Source: JAJRZL01 sp964557855 (GTDB lineage: Bacteria; Zixibacteria; MSB-5A5; GN15; FEB-12). From it: a DNA stretch of 64,000 nucleotides. The DNA lies in assembly GCA_964557855.1 (NCBI GenBank), contig CAZLBP010000013.1:32765-96764 (forward strand). The letters run 5' to 3'. Position numbers and translations under genes: made by a program. This document shows positions 26,497-36,551 of the stretch, one piece after another (within the stretch, counting starts at the first letter, position 1; every line of letters starts with the position of its first letter). Below the pieces are notes generated by a model. The model ran no database searches and had not been told where the DNA came from. It was given only the letters and a program-made list of their open reading frames with translations.

Positions 26497-27432
26497 TTAT
26501 GTGTTACAGGCTACGACAACTTTGTAGTCCGTCATGGGCAGCAGTTTTTCCTGCCGCTCACGGATCATCGCCTCTGACATGGGAAAATCCGGCCCGGTGT
26601 TCTCGATCATGACCGACGACGTGCACGAGGCATAGCATCCGGATCTATATAAATCGCCGTTGGTTTTCAGGTACTCAAATGTGAATCCAGCCATGTAGGT
26701 ATCCCCGGCGCCGGTGGAATCCAGCAGGTCGATGGTGTATGGGGGGATGTCGATGAATGAGTTGCCGTCATAGATGACCGAACCAAGCTCGGCCAGCGTG
26801 ACAATCACCACCTTTGGTCCCCAGCCGTGTATTATCTCAGCCGCACGGTAGGGATTGTCACGGCAGTCAATCCCGGTTAAAATCTGACCTTCAAGTTCGT
26901 TGGGTTTGACAATGTCAAACATGCCGATGGCTTCTTCGATGCCTTCCACGCGCTCATGATATATCCGGCCGTCAGCATCGGCGCCTCGCAACAATCCCTG
27001 CGGATCGCAAAACAGCAGACCGTCAAACTCCCGTCGAATTTGCCTGATGGCTTCGAACGAGATCTCACCCAGAATCGGTCCGATCAAAACCGCCTTGGCG
27101 TCATCGAACCAGCCGGGGTCAATGGGCTCGATGTTGGCCGCTCGGCCGAGCAGGTCCAGGGAGCGGTTGCCGTAGTTATCGTAATAAATGAGTGAAAACC
27201 CGCCGCTTTCCTTCGACGGAATAATACGGTACTCGATTCCGTGAACGGATATTTCGCGGACAAACCGGTCCTTATAATCATCCCCGACCGCGCCCACGAG
27301 GCGCGTCCTCTCTCCCATTTTCGACAGCGCCAGCGCGGCGTTCGTGGAACAGCCGGATAGAACGCGTCCGGTGGAATTGACTTTGTGGGTCTTTATATAG
27401 TCAAATACCGGATTGCCGATGGCTGTAATCAA
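26497..27432 (-). CDS. PfkB family carbohydrate/nucleoside kinase
   Basis: 311 residues. N-terminal substrate-binding GCSTNAALALSKMG (about 27-40) with GAVGDD, and near the C-terminus the ATP/anion-hole motif DSTGAGDTYMAGF with the catalytic Asp. It could phosphorylate a sugar, adenosine or inositol; the sequence does not decide. It starts at TTG with AGGA about ten bases upstream. The Cys-Tyr-Ala-Ser-Cys near the end is unusual. It lies between nitroreductase and hydrolase-TPR genes in a minus-strand group. Confidence 0.9.
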   Translation of the reverse strand: MITAIGNPVFDYIKTHKVNSTGRVLSGCSTNAALALSKMGERTRLVGAVGDDYKDRFVREISVHGIEYRIIPSKESGGFSLIYYDNYGNRSLDLLGRAANIEPIDPGWFDDAKAVLIGPILGEISFEAIRQIRREFDGLLFCDPQGLLRGADADGRIYHERVEGIEEAIGMFDIVKPNELEGQILTGIDCRDNPYRAAEIIHGWGPKVVIVTLAELGSVIYDGNSFIDIPPYTIDLLDSTGAGDTYMAGFTFEYLKTNGDLYRSGCYASCTSSVMIENTGPDFPMSEAMIRERQEKLLPMTDYKVVVACNT

Positions 27433-27500
27433 CCCTCACCGTCCTGTCTGTCTGTTTCGGATTACGGTAACGATCATTGGTTCGCCCGCGCTGACCAGCC

Positions 27501-28703
27501 TCAGCGCCGTTCTATTTGTCGCAACAGGTTTGCCGCCTTCGGATTGCCCGGCTTCAACTCGAGAGACTTACGTAGATTCTTCAGCGCGTTCCGCTCATCT
27601 TCGACCGCATGATACGCCCTGCCCAGTGAGTAATACGCATGGTACGAATCCGGATAGACACTGGCGTTCAACTTCAGTATCTCCATCGCCTCGCGTGGGT
27701 GGTTATCCTTGAGCAGACGATTACCCAGATAATCCAATTGATACTCGCCGAAATCAAATCTGTCCGGCTGATTCATCTGAAGCTCACGATACCAGCGGAT
27801 CGCTTCTTCGACTCGACCCTGCTTGATGATCGCCGCCAGAGTGTCCGCCAGCGGCAGTTTGGGCGGCTGCAGATCCAGCCACGCCTTTCGGCTCAGAGAA
27901 TCGTACAGGTTCGCGTAAAAGTCGTGATTGAATCCCGTCAGTGAGTCATCGGTCAGCTCGAGATATGTCCTGTATTTCGGGGGAGCAGCCTCGTACAGGT
28001 CGCGAGTGTGGCGTTCCGGAATGCAGCCACAGGTAGAAGAATAGGCAAAGAACTTCGGAGTGTTGATCTGAGTGATTTTCTCGATAGATGCCATTCCTGT
28101 CCCTATCAACGGCTTGACAGGCAGATACGGGTACCAGCTTTGCAGCAGGTCCGGAGCCGACGTGAATCCGGAAATGAGAACCAGCGCTCCGGCGTTGACC
28201 TCCACTGCCAGATCAACAGCCACTGCCGCCCCGAGCGATACGCCATAGAGAACTATGCTCCGTGAAGCGATGTCCCGCTTGTATCTGAGCAAGTCATAGA
28301 TCGCCTTGGCATCCGAGTAGAGCTTGTCCTCGGTAGGGGTCCCTTCACTCTCCCCAAAGCCGCGATAGTCCACTGCCAGTATGTTGAAACCCATGTTCCG
28401 AAGCTGCAGATATTGGGTCAGATTATCCTGAACCGTCTCGTCGCGGTCATGGAAGTGGATCAGCCAGAGATCAGCCGTATCCGTTTCAGGAGCGTATATC
28501 TCCCAGCCGACCAACTTCGTTGTATCCTCGGTCTCGATTTCGATCTGACTCCAGTTGATTTCGCTGTATGGTATTGGCGCCAACTGCTCAGTCTTGGGAG
28601 CCAGCAGGAGCTCCGTGTCCCTGCCCGCAACCCAGATTGTGGCTGCGACATAAAGAAGTATGACGACGATTAATATGATCCAAATGTACTTCATCTTAGT
28701 CAT
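27501..28703 (-). CDS. Membrane-anchored alpha/beta hydrolase fused to TPR repeats
   Basis: 400 residues. An N-terminal membrane helix (about 5-25) precedes an S33/BEM46-like hydrolase domain (about 60-270) with DYRGFGESEG, the nucleophile elbow YGVSLGAAV and a histidine in FNHDFY. Where relatives usually have H-G-x-x-D-x-x-V-P, this protein reads SSTCGCIP, so the catalytic acid appears to be missing at that site. Residues about 290-400 hold two or three TPR-like repeats (YHAYYSLGRAYHAVEDERNA). AAGGAAG precedes the ATG. Enzyme activity is therefore doubtful. Confidence 0.85.
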   Translation of the reverse strand: MTKMKYIWIILIVVILLYVAATIWVAGRDTELLLAPKTEQLAPIPYSEINWSQIEIETEDTTKLVGWEIYAPETDTADLWLIHFHDRDETVQDNLTQYLQLRNMGFNILAVDYRGFGESEGTPTEDKLYSDAKAIYDLLRYKRDIASRSIVLYGVSLGAAVAVDLAVEVNAGALVLISGFTSAPDLLQSWYPYLPVKPLIGTGMASIEKITQINTPKFFAYSSTCGCIPERHTRDLYEAAPPKYRTYLELTDDSLTGFNHDFYANLYDSLSRKAWLDLQPPKLPLADTLAAIIKQGRVEEAIRWYRELQMNQPDRFDFGEYQLDYLGNRLLKDNHPREAMEILKLNASVYPDSYHAYYSLGRAYHAVEDERNALKNLRKSLELKPGNPKAANLLRQIERR

Positions 28704-28840
28704 TGATCCGTCTTCCTTTCAAGCCAGACGATTCCGGAAACTTTACCAATACGTCAAGTTGCCATGATATGTTGTTTTCGATGCGCCTGTCAAGGATTGC
28801 CCTCACCCGGTTTTTCGCTGCCGGACTCCAGACACTGCCG

Positions 28841-28869
28841 TTGGTATTGCCGCACTCAGATGTTATATT
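28841..28869 (+). promoter_or_regulatory. Candidate promoter of the men operon
   Basis: TTGGTA, a 17-base spacer and TATATT. The predicted start is near 28876, leaving a leader of about 50 bases before the methyltransferase ATG. Confidence 0.55.
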
Positions 28870-28928
28870 GTCAACTTGAACGAGATCAACTGTAGACGGC
28901 AAAGCCGGGTACGAAGGACGAATCGAGC

Positions 28929-29696
28929 ATGTCAAAGCGTAGTGTAGAGAAGTCTCTATCAGACGGTAAGCACCGGAGTCTGCCGCCTAAAGATGACTCC
29001 CCGCGGATGTTTGATCGTATTTCGGCCCGGTACGACTTATTGAATCGCCTGCTTTCTCTGCGGCGCGATGTCATCTGGCGGAAACGACTGGCGAAGGCGC
29101 TGCCGCCAGCTAATGACATGCACGTAATCGACATCGCGACCGGCACCGGCGACGTGCTGCTGACGGCATTCAAACAGACAGCGAATTTCGGCTACGGCAT
29201 CGGAGTAGATCCGGCCGGGAAGATGCTGTCATTGGCGCAACTGAAGACGTCCGAGGCACATATGTCTGACAAGATGTCGTTCGTGCGAGCCGATGCGGTT
29301 TCGCTGCCGTTCACATCCGACACGTTCGATGCCGCCACAATCGCCTTCGGCATACGCAACATTGTCGAAGTTGAGACTGCTTTGCAGGAAATGAAGCGGG
29401 TGCTTCGACCCCGAGGCCGACTCGTGATACTGGAATTCTCGATGCCCTCAAACCCGTTTCTCAAAGCAGGTTACCTGCTGTATTTCAGGCATCTCCTGCC
29501 GCTTGTCGGTGCGGTCGTTTCGGGTGATAAGGAAGCTTACCGATATCTGAACCGCACCGTTGAAACCTTTCCTTACGGCGAAGAGTTTTGTAAACTGATG
29601 CGGACGGTTGGATTCGAAGACGTGAAGACCCAATCGCTTTCGTTCGGTATAGCGTCGCTGTACACGGGTCATAAACCCGGAGCGCAGAACAAGTGA
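28929..29696 (+). CDS. menG: Demethylmenaquinone methyltransferase
   Basis: 255 residues. UbiE/MenG signatures: MFDRISARYDLLNRLLSLRRDVIWRKR (about 27-53), the SAM site VIDIATGTGDV, GVDPAGKMLSLAQ and the family tag FGIRNI. It adds the final methyl group to demethylmenaquinone. GAAGGA precedes the ATG. The gene opens the men operon and all following genes run the same way with small gaps or overlaps, so menaquinone rather than ubiquinone is the product. Confidence 0.95.
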   Translation: MSKRSVEKSLSDGKHRSLPPKDDSPRMFDRISARYDLLNRLLSLRRDVIWRKRLAKALPPANDMHVIDIATGTGDVLLTAFKQTANFGYGIGVDPAGKMLSLAQLKTSEAHMSDKMSFVRADAVSLPFTSDTFDAATIAFGIRNIVEVETALQEMKRVLRPRGRLVILEFSMPSNPFLKAGYLLYFRHLLPLVGAVVSGDKEAYRYLNRTVETFPYGEEFCKLMRTVGFEDVKTQSLSFGIASLYTGHKPGAQNK

Positions 29697-29720
29697 GACC
29701 CGCAATTGACTGAGAACTGA

Positions 29721-31109
29721 TTGGCTTTGACTATTCTAACGAAACAGGATCATCCCTTCGCTCTCACAACTGTCGGACAGGAGATGTCGCACCAGCTCGA
29801 CGGGGTTCTGGAGGCGTATTTGTCCGGCGAACAAGAGCGAACCGCCCCCGGCAGTCCCATTATCAGAATCGAGCTCGAGATCGAGAGAACTGATCCGATT
29901 CGGTGGCTGGCGGCGCAGGAACCGACACCGAGAGTCTATTGGTCCGGAAGGGACAACGCTCTTGAATTGGCCGGAATCGGGCCGGCGGACAGCCTCCGTA
30001 TTACCGATTTGGAGCCGCTGTTGGCTGCGGGAGTCACGGATGGCATTCGCTACTTCGGAGGTATGCCTTTCGATCCGGACAATCCATCCGTCGAGGATTC
30101 CTGGGAGGCTTTTCGGAATTGGCGGTTCCTTTTGCCTCGATTCGAAATGATCCGGACTGAATCGACGACACGATTCTGCTGCAACATGAAACCGCCAAAA
30201 GACGAGCGGACGATCCAAACAATTCAGCGGGAACTGCAAAAGCTGACGTTTGACATAAAGGAGCTTGCCGGTCACGACCATGCTTTGGCTGCCAGAAGCG
30301 ATGAACCGAATTCGGAGCAGTGGCAACATGTTATCGAACACGTTCTGGATAAGATCGCCAACGGTACTCTGCAGAAACTGGTTCCGGCCCGAACCACTCT
30401 CTTGCGTTTGGGCCGGCCTCCGGACGCCCTGACTCTGCTGCGACTACTTAACATGTCGAATCCGGACTGCTATCATTTCTGCTTCCAACCCGTCGCAGAA
30501 ACAGCTTTCATCGGCGCGTCACCGGAACAGCTTTATGCCCGGAAAGGGCGCCGGATATTCAGTGAAGCCATGGCCGGCACAGCTGGCCGCGCTGAAGATA
30601 ATCGGGTCGACGAAGCACTCGGCGCGGAGTTGCTGTCGAGCCGGAAGAATCGCAACGAGCACCGCATTGTAGTCCGTCACATCAAAGAAAGTCTGTCCGA
30701 CCTGTGCTCCCAAATACATGACCCGTGCCATGTGTCTCTCCTCAAACTGGCTCACGTACAGCATCTTGTCTCCCGTTTCGAAGGCAACTTATTAAATGAT
30801 GTGTCCGACTCAGACATTCTGCACGGTTTGCATCCAACGCCCGCTGTCAGCGGCTTTCCGACGGACGAAGCGCTCGCGACTATACGGCAAATCGAACCGT
30901 TCGATCGCGGCTGGTACGCCGGTCCGGTCGGATGGATCGGGCCCGATGACGCCGAGTTCGCCGTTGGCATACGAAGCGCTCTTGTCGAGAACGATCAAGT
31001 GCATTTGTACGCCGGTGCGGGGATAGTCCCCGGCTCGATTCCTGCGCAGGAATGGGAAGAACTTGAACACAAAATAAGCCACTTTCTCGATATCCTTGCT
31101 CGAACATGA
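29721..31109 (+). CDS. menF: Isochorismate synthase
   Basis: 462 residues of the chorismate-binding family. Visible blocks are PTPRVYWSGRDNALELAGIG (MenF-type N-terminal part), NGTLQKLVPART, FIGASPEQLYARKGR, EAMAGTAGRAED, SRKNRNEHRIVVRHI and PTPAVSGFPTDEA. It converts chorismate to isochorismate, the committed step. The apparent start is TTG with no clear ribosome site, 24 bases after menG; the ATG at residue 22 would cut into conserved sequence less than expected and remains possible. Its TGA overlaps the menD ATG. Confidence 0.94.
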   Translation: MALTILTKQDHPFALTTVGQEMSHQLDGVLEAYLSGEQERTAPGSPIIRIELEIERTDPIRWLAAQEPTPRVYWSGRDNALELAGIGPADSLRITDLEPLLAAGVTDGIRYFGGMPFDPDNPSVEDSWEAFRNWRFLLPRFEMIRTESTTRFCCNMKPPKDERTIQTIQRELQKLTFDIKELAGHDHALAARSDEPNSEQWQHVIEHVLDKIANGTLQKLVPARTTLLRLGRPPDALTLLRLLNMSNPDCYHFCFQPVAETAFIGASPEQLYARKGRRIFSEAMAGTAGRAEDNRVDEALGAELLSSRKNRNEHRIVVRHIKESLSDLCSQIHDPCHVSLLKLAHVQHLVSRFEGNLLNDVSDSDILHGLHPTPAVSGFPTDEALATIRQIEPFDRGWYAGPVGWIGPDDAEFAVGIRSALVENDQVHLYAGAGIVPGSIPAQEWEELEHKISHFLDILART

Positions 31110-32872
31110 ACATCGGGTATCCTCATATCAACCACGTCTGGGCTGATCTCATTATCGAAGAACTTACCAGGAACGACATCACACACTTTTTTCTCTCATC
31201 CGGTTCCCGCTCTTCGCCCCTGACGGCCGCAGTGGCTCTGTGTGAAAAGGCTCGAAGTCACATCCATTTCGATGAACGAGGTTCCGGTTTTGCGGCGGTC
31301 GGTTGCGCTCGGGCGACCGGCCGACCGGCGGTGCTGATATGCACTTCCGGGACCGCCGCCGGCAATTTCTTTCCGGCTGTTATCGAAGCCGCCATGGATC
31401 AGGTACCGCTTCTCGTGCTGACGGCCGATCGACCGTCGGAGCTGCGTTTCACCGGGGCCAATCAGACGATAGATCAGAGCCAGCTCTACGGTGACTATCC
31501 GCGTTGGTTTGTAGATTTGCCCTGCCCCACGGAGCAAATCCCGCCGCAATTCATTCTCACTACTATAGATCAGGCGGTTTTCCGCTCTCTGCGTACCCCC
31601 CCCGGACCGGTTCATATCAATTGTATGTTCCGGGAGCCGCTGGCGCGTGTCGGGTCGGAACAGGACTATGGCGAGTATCTGCAACCAACTGAAGCCTGGC
31701 GCAATGCGGCCGACCCATTCACCAGCTACAGCCGGCCGGTAAGCATGCAGGCACTACCCAGCCTGGAACGAGCGGCCAGGTTCATCAACGATGCGCAAAA
31801 AGGCATACTGCTGGCGGGCCGGGTCGGCTCGGAGAAGAACCGAAACTCGATATGTAAACTGGCGCGGGCACTGGGCTGGCCCGTGTTTGCGGACATAGCT
31901 TCGGGAATGCGGTGTGCTCCTTCCCTCGATAACAACATCCCTTACTACGATCTGCTTCTTTCCGAAGAGTCGTTCCGACAACACCAAGGGCCGCAGGCGG
32001 TCCTGCACCTGGGCAGTCAATTGACATCCAAACAGGTCCTCCTCTGGCTGGAGCGGGCCCGGCCTCAACACTATATCCACGTGGCGGACCATCCCCTTCG
32101 ACAGGACCAAAGTCACCAGGTGACCACCAGGATCGAATGTGATATAGCGCATTTCATAGACTTCATATTGCCGTTCCTCCGGGCGAAAACCAGCGATACG
32201 GACTGGCTAGACGGATTCACATCGGCGACAAATAACGTTGCCGTACAGCTCGACAAACGCCTTGACCTGGAGGGACAAATCAGCGAGCCGGCTGTGGCAC
32301 GACTGATATCCCGAAACATCCCGATAAACAACTTCCTCTTCCTGGCCAACAGCCTGCCCATCCGCGACATGGACATATTCGCCGATCCCGGCGGTGCGGA
32401 AGTGCCTGTCGTCTGCAACCGGGGCGCCAGCGGTATTGACGGGAATATCGCCACCGCTGTTGGGTATGCCCTGGGTTCCGGCAAACCCGGAACGGTCTTA
32501 ATCGGTGATCTGGCCTTCCTCCATGATGTCAACTCGCTGGCCATGCTGCGCAGTCTTGACAGACAACTGACGATTGCGGTCGTCAACAACAACGGGGGCG
32601 GTATATTCTCTTTCCTGCCCATTGCCGAGCGGGACGACATTTTCGAAGAATTCTGGGGAACGCCGCACGGCCTGACATTCTCCAACCTGGCCCGGCAGTT
32701 CGACTTACAGTACGTCTGTCCGGCAAATCTCATCGATTTCACAAACATGTATGTTCAAGCCTGTACGGGCAGAGCGTCATCGATTATCGAGGTCACGACT
32801 GATCGGAACGAGAATTATCAGTTGCACCAGAGAATCCGTACCGCAATTACCCGAACCCTGTCGGCCGAATGA
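31106..32872 (+). CDS. menD: SEPHCHC synthase
   Basis: 588 residues of the thiamine-diphosphate enzyme family. The N-terminal part has FLSSGSRSSPLTAAVA and the glutamate in HFDERGSGFAA. The C-terminal ThDP/Mg site is GDLAFLHDVNSL...VVNNNGGGIF. It joins 2-oxoglutarate to isochorismate. It overlaps menF and menH by 4 bases each (ATGA), so the three are translationally coupled. Confidence 0.95.
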   Translation: MNIGYPHINHVWADLIIEELTRNDITHFFLSSGSRSSPLTAAVALCEKARSHIHFDERGSGFAAVGCARATGRPAVLICTSGTAAGNFFPAVIEAAMDQVPLLVLTADRPSELRFTGANQTIDQSQLYGDYPRWFVDLPCPTEQIPPQFILTTIDQAVFRSLRTPPGPVHINCMFREPLARVGSEQDYGEYLQPTEAWRNAADPFTSYSRPVSMQALPSLERAARFINDAQKGILLAGRVGSEKNRNSICKLARALGWPVFADIASGMRCAPSLDNNIPYYDLLLSEESFRQHQGPQAVLHLGSQLTSKQVLLWLERARPQHYIHVADHPLRQDQSHQVTTRIECDIAHFIDFILPFLRAKTSDTDWLDGFTSATNNVAVQLDKRLDLEGQISEPAVARLISRNIPINNFLFLANSLPIRDMDIFADPGGAEVPVVCNRGASGIDGNIATAVGYALGSGKPGTVLIGDLAFLHDVNSLAMLRSLDRQLTIAVVNNNGGGIFSFLPIAERDDIFEEFWGTPHGLTFSNLARQFDLQYVCPANLIDFTNMYVQACTGRASSIIEVTTDRNENYQLHQRIRTAITRTLSAE

Positions 32873-33678
32873 CAAGCAACTCGTCCCCCTATCTGTATCG
32901 CCGTTGTGAATACGGCAAACCAGCCAATCCACCCGCTCTGTTTCTGCACGGCTTCACCGGCAACTGCTACGATTGGAGCGACATAGCCACCTCCTTGTCG
33001 GATAAACACAGATGCGTGGCCGTAGACCTGCCCGGCCACGGCAGGACTATCGTCAAAGGTGAGGATGAAAACTATATAATGCCGAACGTCGCGAAAAGCC
33101 TGATTCAATTCCTGAACTCGATAGATATCGAAAGAAGCGACTTGGTCGCCTATTCGATGGGCGGTCGGCTGGCATTGTATCTGGTCGTTCACTATCCGGA
33201 CGTGTTCACTAGAGTCATACTCGAGTCGACTTCACCCGGCCTCAGGACGGAGCAGGAGCGGACTGAGCGTATCAAACATGACCGCGAATTGGCGGACCGG
33301 TTGCTCAAGATCCCATTTGTGCAATTCATCGAAAAATGGTACGACCAGCCCTTGTTTGCCACCATGAAGTCTTACCCGGAGAGATTCCAACAGATGAAGA
33401 ATGAACGCATGACCATTGATCCCTCAGGTTTGGCGCGCTCGCTGCATATGATGGGTACCGGAGCGCAGCCCTCACTGTGGGAAAAGCTATCTGAAATTGT
33501 GACTCCGGTTCTATTGATAGTTGGAGAAAAGGACAGTAAATTCAGGGGCACCGCCGGTGAAATGGTGAAGATGATGCCGGCCGCCGAGATGTATGTAGCT
33601 AATGACGCCGGACATAATGTCCATTGGGAGAAACCGGACGAAGTTGCAAAGGTTGTCAGAGACTTTCTAGGCAAATGA
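32869..33678 (+). CDS. menH: SHCHC synthase
   Basis: 269 residues of the alpha/beta-hydrolase fold. LFLHGFTGNCYDW near the N-terminus, the nucleophile elbow VAYSMGGRLALYL, the acid in VGEKDSKF and the histidine in NDAGHNVHWEKP are all in place. It eliminates pyruvate from the MenD product. Four-base overlap with menD. Confidence 0.93.
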   Translation: MTSNSSPYLYRRCEYGKPANPPALFLHGFTGNCYDWSDIATSLSDKHRCVAVDLPGHGRTIVKGEDENYIMPNVAKSLIQFLNSIDIERSDLVAYSMGGRLALYLVVHYPDVFTRVILESTSPGLRTEQERTERIKHDRELADRLLKIPFVQFIEKWYDQPLFATMKSYPERFQQMKNERMTIDPSGLARSLHMMGTGAQPSLWEKLSEIVTPVLLIVGEKDSKFRGTAGEMVKMMPAAEMYVANDAGHNVHWEKPDEVAKVVRDFLGK

Positions 33679-33690
33679 ACTGAGGTACAT

Positions 33691-34512
33691 ATGGGTTCAA
33701 TCATCTGGACAAAAGCCAGGGATTTTCGTGAGATAAAATACGACAAAGGTGAGAATATCGCCAGGATCACGATCAACCGCCCCGAAGTGCGGAACGCGTT
33801 CACGCCTTTGACCGTGCAAGAAATGAGTCAGGCCCTGGCTGATGCGAGGGAAGATCCGCAAATCGGTGTTGTCATTCTCACCGGCGAAGGAGACAAGGCA
33901 TTCTGCTCGGGCGGCGACCAGAAGATCCGGGGCGACTCCGGCTACGCCGACGACAGCGGCGTCAACCGTCTCAATGTCCTGGATTTCCAGCGCCAGATGC
34001 GAACCTGCCCGAAACCGATCATAGCCATGGTAGCCGGGTACGCTATCGGCGGCGGACATGTGCTGCACCTCATGTGCGACCTGACCATAGCGGCCGACAA
34101 TGCCGTTTTCGGGCAAACCGGACCGCGGGTCGGCTCGTTTGACGGCGGCTATGGGGCCAGTTACATGGCGCGTATCGTGGGACAGAAGAAGGCGCGCGAA
34201 ATCTGGTTCCTTTGTCGGCAATACAACGCGCACGAGGCCCTGGATATGGGACTGGTGAACACCGTCGTGCCGTTAGCCCAGCTTGAAGAAGAAACGGTCA
34301 AGTGGTGCCGGGAGATTCTGGTCAATTCACCGACCGCTATCAGATGTCTGAAGGCCGCCCTGAACGCTGACTGCGACGGTCAGGCGGGACTGCAGGAGTT
34401 GGCCGGCAATACGACCATGCTGTATTACATGTCGGAAGAGGCTCAGGAAGGACGTGATGCCTTTAAGGAGAAACGCCGGCCGGATTTCTCGAAATTTCCG
34501 CGACAACCTTAG
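33691..34512 (+). CDS. menB: 1,4-dihydroxy-2-naphthoyl-CoA synthase
   Basis: 273 residues of the crotonase family. The segments FCSGGDQKIRGDSGY, QTGPRVGSFDGGYGASYMAR and KKAREIWFLCRQYNA are almost identical to well-studied MenB enzymes, including the Gly of the bicarbonate-dependent type. It closes the second ring from succinylbenzoyl-CoA. It starts 12 bases after menH with an ATG. Confidence 0.97.
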   Translation: MGSIIWTKARDFREIKYDKGENIARITINRPEVRNAFTPLTVQEMSQALADAREDPQIGVVILTGEGDKAFCSGGDQKIRGDSGYADDSGVNRLNVLDFQRQMRTCPKPIIAMVAGYAIGGGHVLHLMCDLTIAADNAVFGQTGPRVGSFDGGYGASYMARIVGQKKAREIWFLCRQYNAHEALDMGLVNTVVPLAQLEEETVKWCREILVNSPTAIRCLKAALNADCDGQAGLQELAGNTTMLYYMSEEAQEGRDAFKEKRRPDFSKFPRQP

Positions 34513-34515
34513 CTC

Positions 34516-35415
34516 ATGAACACCAGCACCATTAATCAGGATTCCGGCAACCGCTGGCTGCTGGCGGCCCGTCCCAAGACATTGTGGGCCGCCATAGCCC
34601 CGGTCATTGTCGGCACTGCTATGGCTTACGAGGCTGAGGGCGCCCACTGGCCGGCCGCCCTGGCGGCCCTAATCGGAGCGATCTTGATCCAAATCGGAAC
34701 CAACTACGCCAACGACTTTTTCGATTTCAAAAAAGGCGCCGACAGCGGTCAACGCCTTGGTCCGACGCGGGTTACACAAGCCGGATTGGTAACGCTCGGC
34801 GAGATGAAGCGAGCCACGATCCTCGTTTTCGGCCTGGCCCTGCTGACCGGCGTATATCTGGTCGTGCGAGGTGGATGGCCGATTGCCGTAATCGGTCTGA
34901 CCTCAATCCTGTGGGGAGTGTTGTATACGGCCGGACCGAAGCCGATTGCCTACATCGGTCTTGGTGAGTTATTCGTTCTGATCTACTTCGGCCCGGTCGC
35001 TGTGGGCGGAACCTTCTACGTTCAGACACTGGACATCAATGTTGCCGTACTCCTTATAGGGCTGTCGTGCGGCTTGTTCTCGGTGGCTATTCTCACCATC
35101 AACAACCTGCGCGATATCGAGAGCGACCGGCGGACCGGCAAGCGTACTCTTGCTGTACGTCTCGGCCCTCGATTTGCCCGGTGGGAATACTTGCTGTGTA
35201 TCGTTCTCGCCTGTATGATCCCGGTTGGAATCTACATTTGGACCAATGAACACACGTATATTTTGTTTTCGACGGCAATTGCCCTCCCGGCTGTACCGGC
35301 ATTTCGGAAAGTCCTGTCGACGGCAATTGGCCCGGAACTCAACACGGTGCTGGCCTCGACGGGCAAGCTGCTGCTGGCATTCAGTATCGTTTTTTCGATA
35401 GGATGGCTGCTATGA
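34516..35415 (+). CDS. menA: 1,4-dihydroxy-2-naphthoate polyprenyltransferase
   Basis: 299 residues with about eight or nine membrane helices. The UbiA-type Asp motifs are NYANDFFDFKKGAD (about 62-75) and NNLRDIESDRRTGKRTL (about 195-211). It attaches the polyprenyl tail to the naphthoate ring in the inner membrane. It starts 3 bases after the menB stop and overlaps menC by 13 bases. Confidence 0.95.
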   Translation: MNTSTINQDSGNRWLLAARPKTLWAAIAPVIVGTAMAYEAEGAHWPAALAALIGAILIQIGTNYANDFFDFKKGADSGQRLGPTRVTQAGLVTLGEMKRATILVFGLALLTGVYLVVRGGWPIAVIGLTSILWGVLYTAGPKPIAYIGLGELFVLIYFGPVAVGGTFYVQTLDINVAVLLIGLSCGLFSVAILTINNLRDIESDRRTGKRTLAVRLGPRFARWEYLLCIVLACMIPVGIYIWTNEHTYILFSTAIALPAVPAFRKVLSTAIGPELNTVLASTGKLLLAFSIVFSIGWLL

Positions 35416-36551
35416 GGATCATCAACGCAGCGACTTACCGCTTCACCCTGCCACTGGCGCGCCCCTTGAATCTCAAGGGAGAGCAGATTGCCGAGAGAAG
35501 CGGCATACTGGTCAGGCTGACCGACGACCATGAAAACTCGGCCTGGGGCGAGGTCTCTCCCCTGCCCGGTTTCAGTTCGGAAAACCTGGAACGCGCGCAG
35601 CAGGAACTGGGGTTGATCTCTACCCGCCTCCTGAGCACTGACCGGATTCCCGAGGGTATCGAGTGCATCAAAGGGGGGCACGAGTCATGGACCGGTAACG
35701 GCGGCATATCGCCGTCGGTTCGCTTCGGCATAGAAACCGCCCTGCTGCAGCTCGTATCACAACGTCAAAGGATCACACTCCGCCATCTCCTAAATCTGAA
35801 CGCCCGCGATGCCGTTCCGGTAAACGGACTGCTGATGGGCGAAGAAGCTGAACTAGTCGAGCAAGTTCGCCGGCTGCTCGATTGTGGGTATTCGACCTTC
35901 AAGCTTAAAGTCGGCCGACGGTTGATCGGCGACGACGTTACTATCGTCCACTGGCTGCGGGAAACAGTCGGCAACGGCGCTCGGATCCGCCTGGATGCCA
36001 ATCGGGCCTGGAGCCTGGAGGAAGCTTACAGTTTCGCCGAAGCAGTCAAGACCGCCGGAATCGACTATATCGAGGAGCCTGTCCGCGACTACCTGGCGGT
36101 TTTACAGCTCATCAATAAAGGCAATTTCCCGCTGCCGATCTCGATCGACGAAAGCCTGGCGGCTTTGAACCCCGAAGGCCTGGATACGGTGAGCGGTATC
36201 AAGGGGATCATTGTCAAACCCACTTTGCTGGGTCTGGAAACCGCCCTGTGTTTTGCCCGCGCCGCCAATCGAAAAGGCATGGTCGCCATAATCAGCTCGT
36301 CTTTTGAGACTTCCATCGGCCTCGGTTACCTGGCCGAAATAGCCGCCAGTCTCAACATCGGCCTCGGCGGCGCCAAAACGGCGGTTGGGCTCGATACGCT
36401 CGGTTGGCTGGCCGAAGATCTGGTGACCGATCCTTTGCAGCTTGACGGTGGCGCCATTAAACTTCAGGACCGGCCAAAAACAGAAACACGTATCCGTTAT
36501 GATGTCTTGACGGAGATTCAGTATGACCGTCATCCCCAATCCTCTCCGTGA
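35403..36551 (+). CDS. menC: o-Succinylbenzoate synthase
   Basis: 382 residues of the enolase superfamily (muconate-cycloisomerase group). Catalytic parts: TFKLKVGR with the K-x-K pair, IRLDANRAW, YIEEPVRD, ISIDES and GIIVKPTLLG. It dehydrates SHCHC to o-succinylbenzoate. The start is inside the end of menA; the second ATG at 35412 is equally possible. It overlaps menE by 29 bases. Confidence 0.94.
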   Translation: MAAMRIINAATYRFTLPLARPLNLKGEQIAERSGILVRLTDDHENSAWGEVSPLPGFSSENLERAQQELGLISTRLLSTDRIPEGIECIKGGHESWTGNGGISPSVRFGIETALLQLVSQRQRITLRHLLNLNARDAVPVNGLLMGEEAELVEQVRRLLDCGYSTFKLKVGRRLIGDDVTIVHWLRETVGNGARIRLDANRAWSLEEAYSFAEAVKTAGIDYIEEPVRDYLAVLQLINKGNFPLPISIDESLAALNPEGLDTVSGIKGIIVKPTLLGLETALCFARAANRKGMVAIISSSFETSIGLGYLAEIAASLNIGLGGAKTAVGLDTLGWLAEDLVTDPLQLDGGAIKLQDRPKTETRIRYDVLTEIQYDRHPQSSP

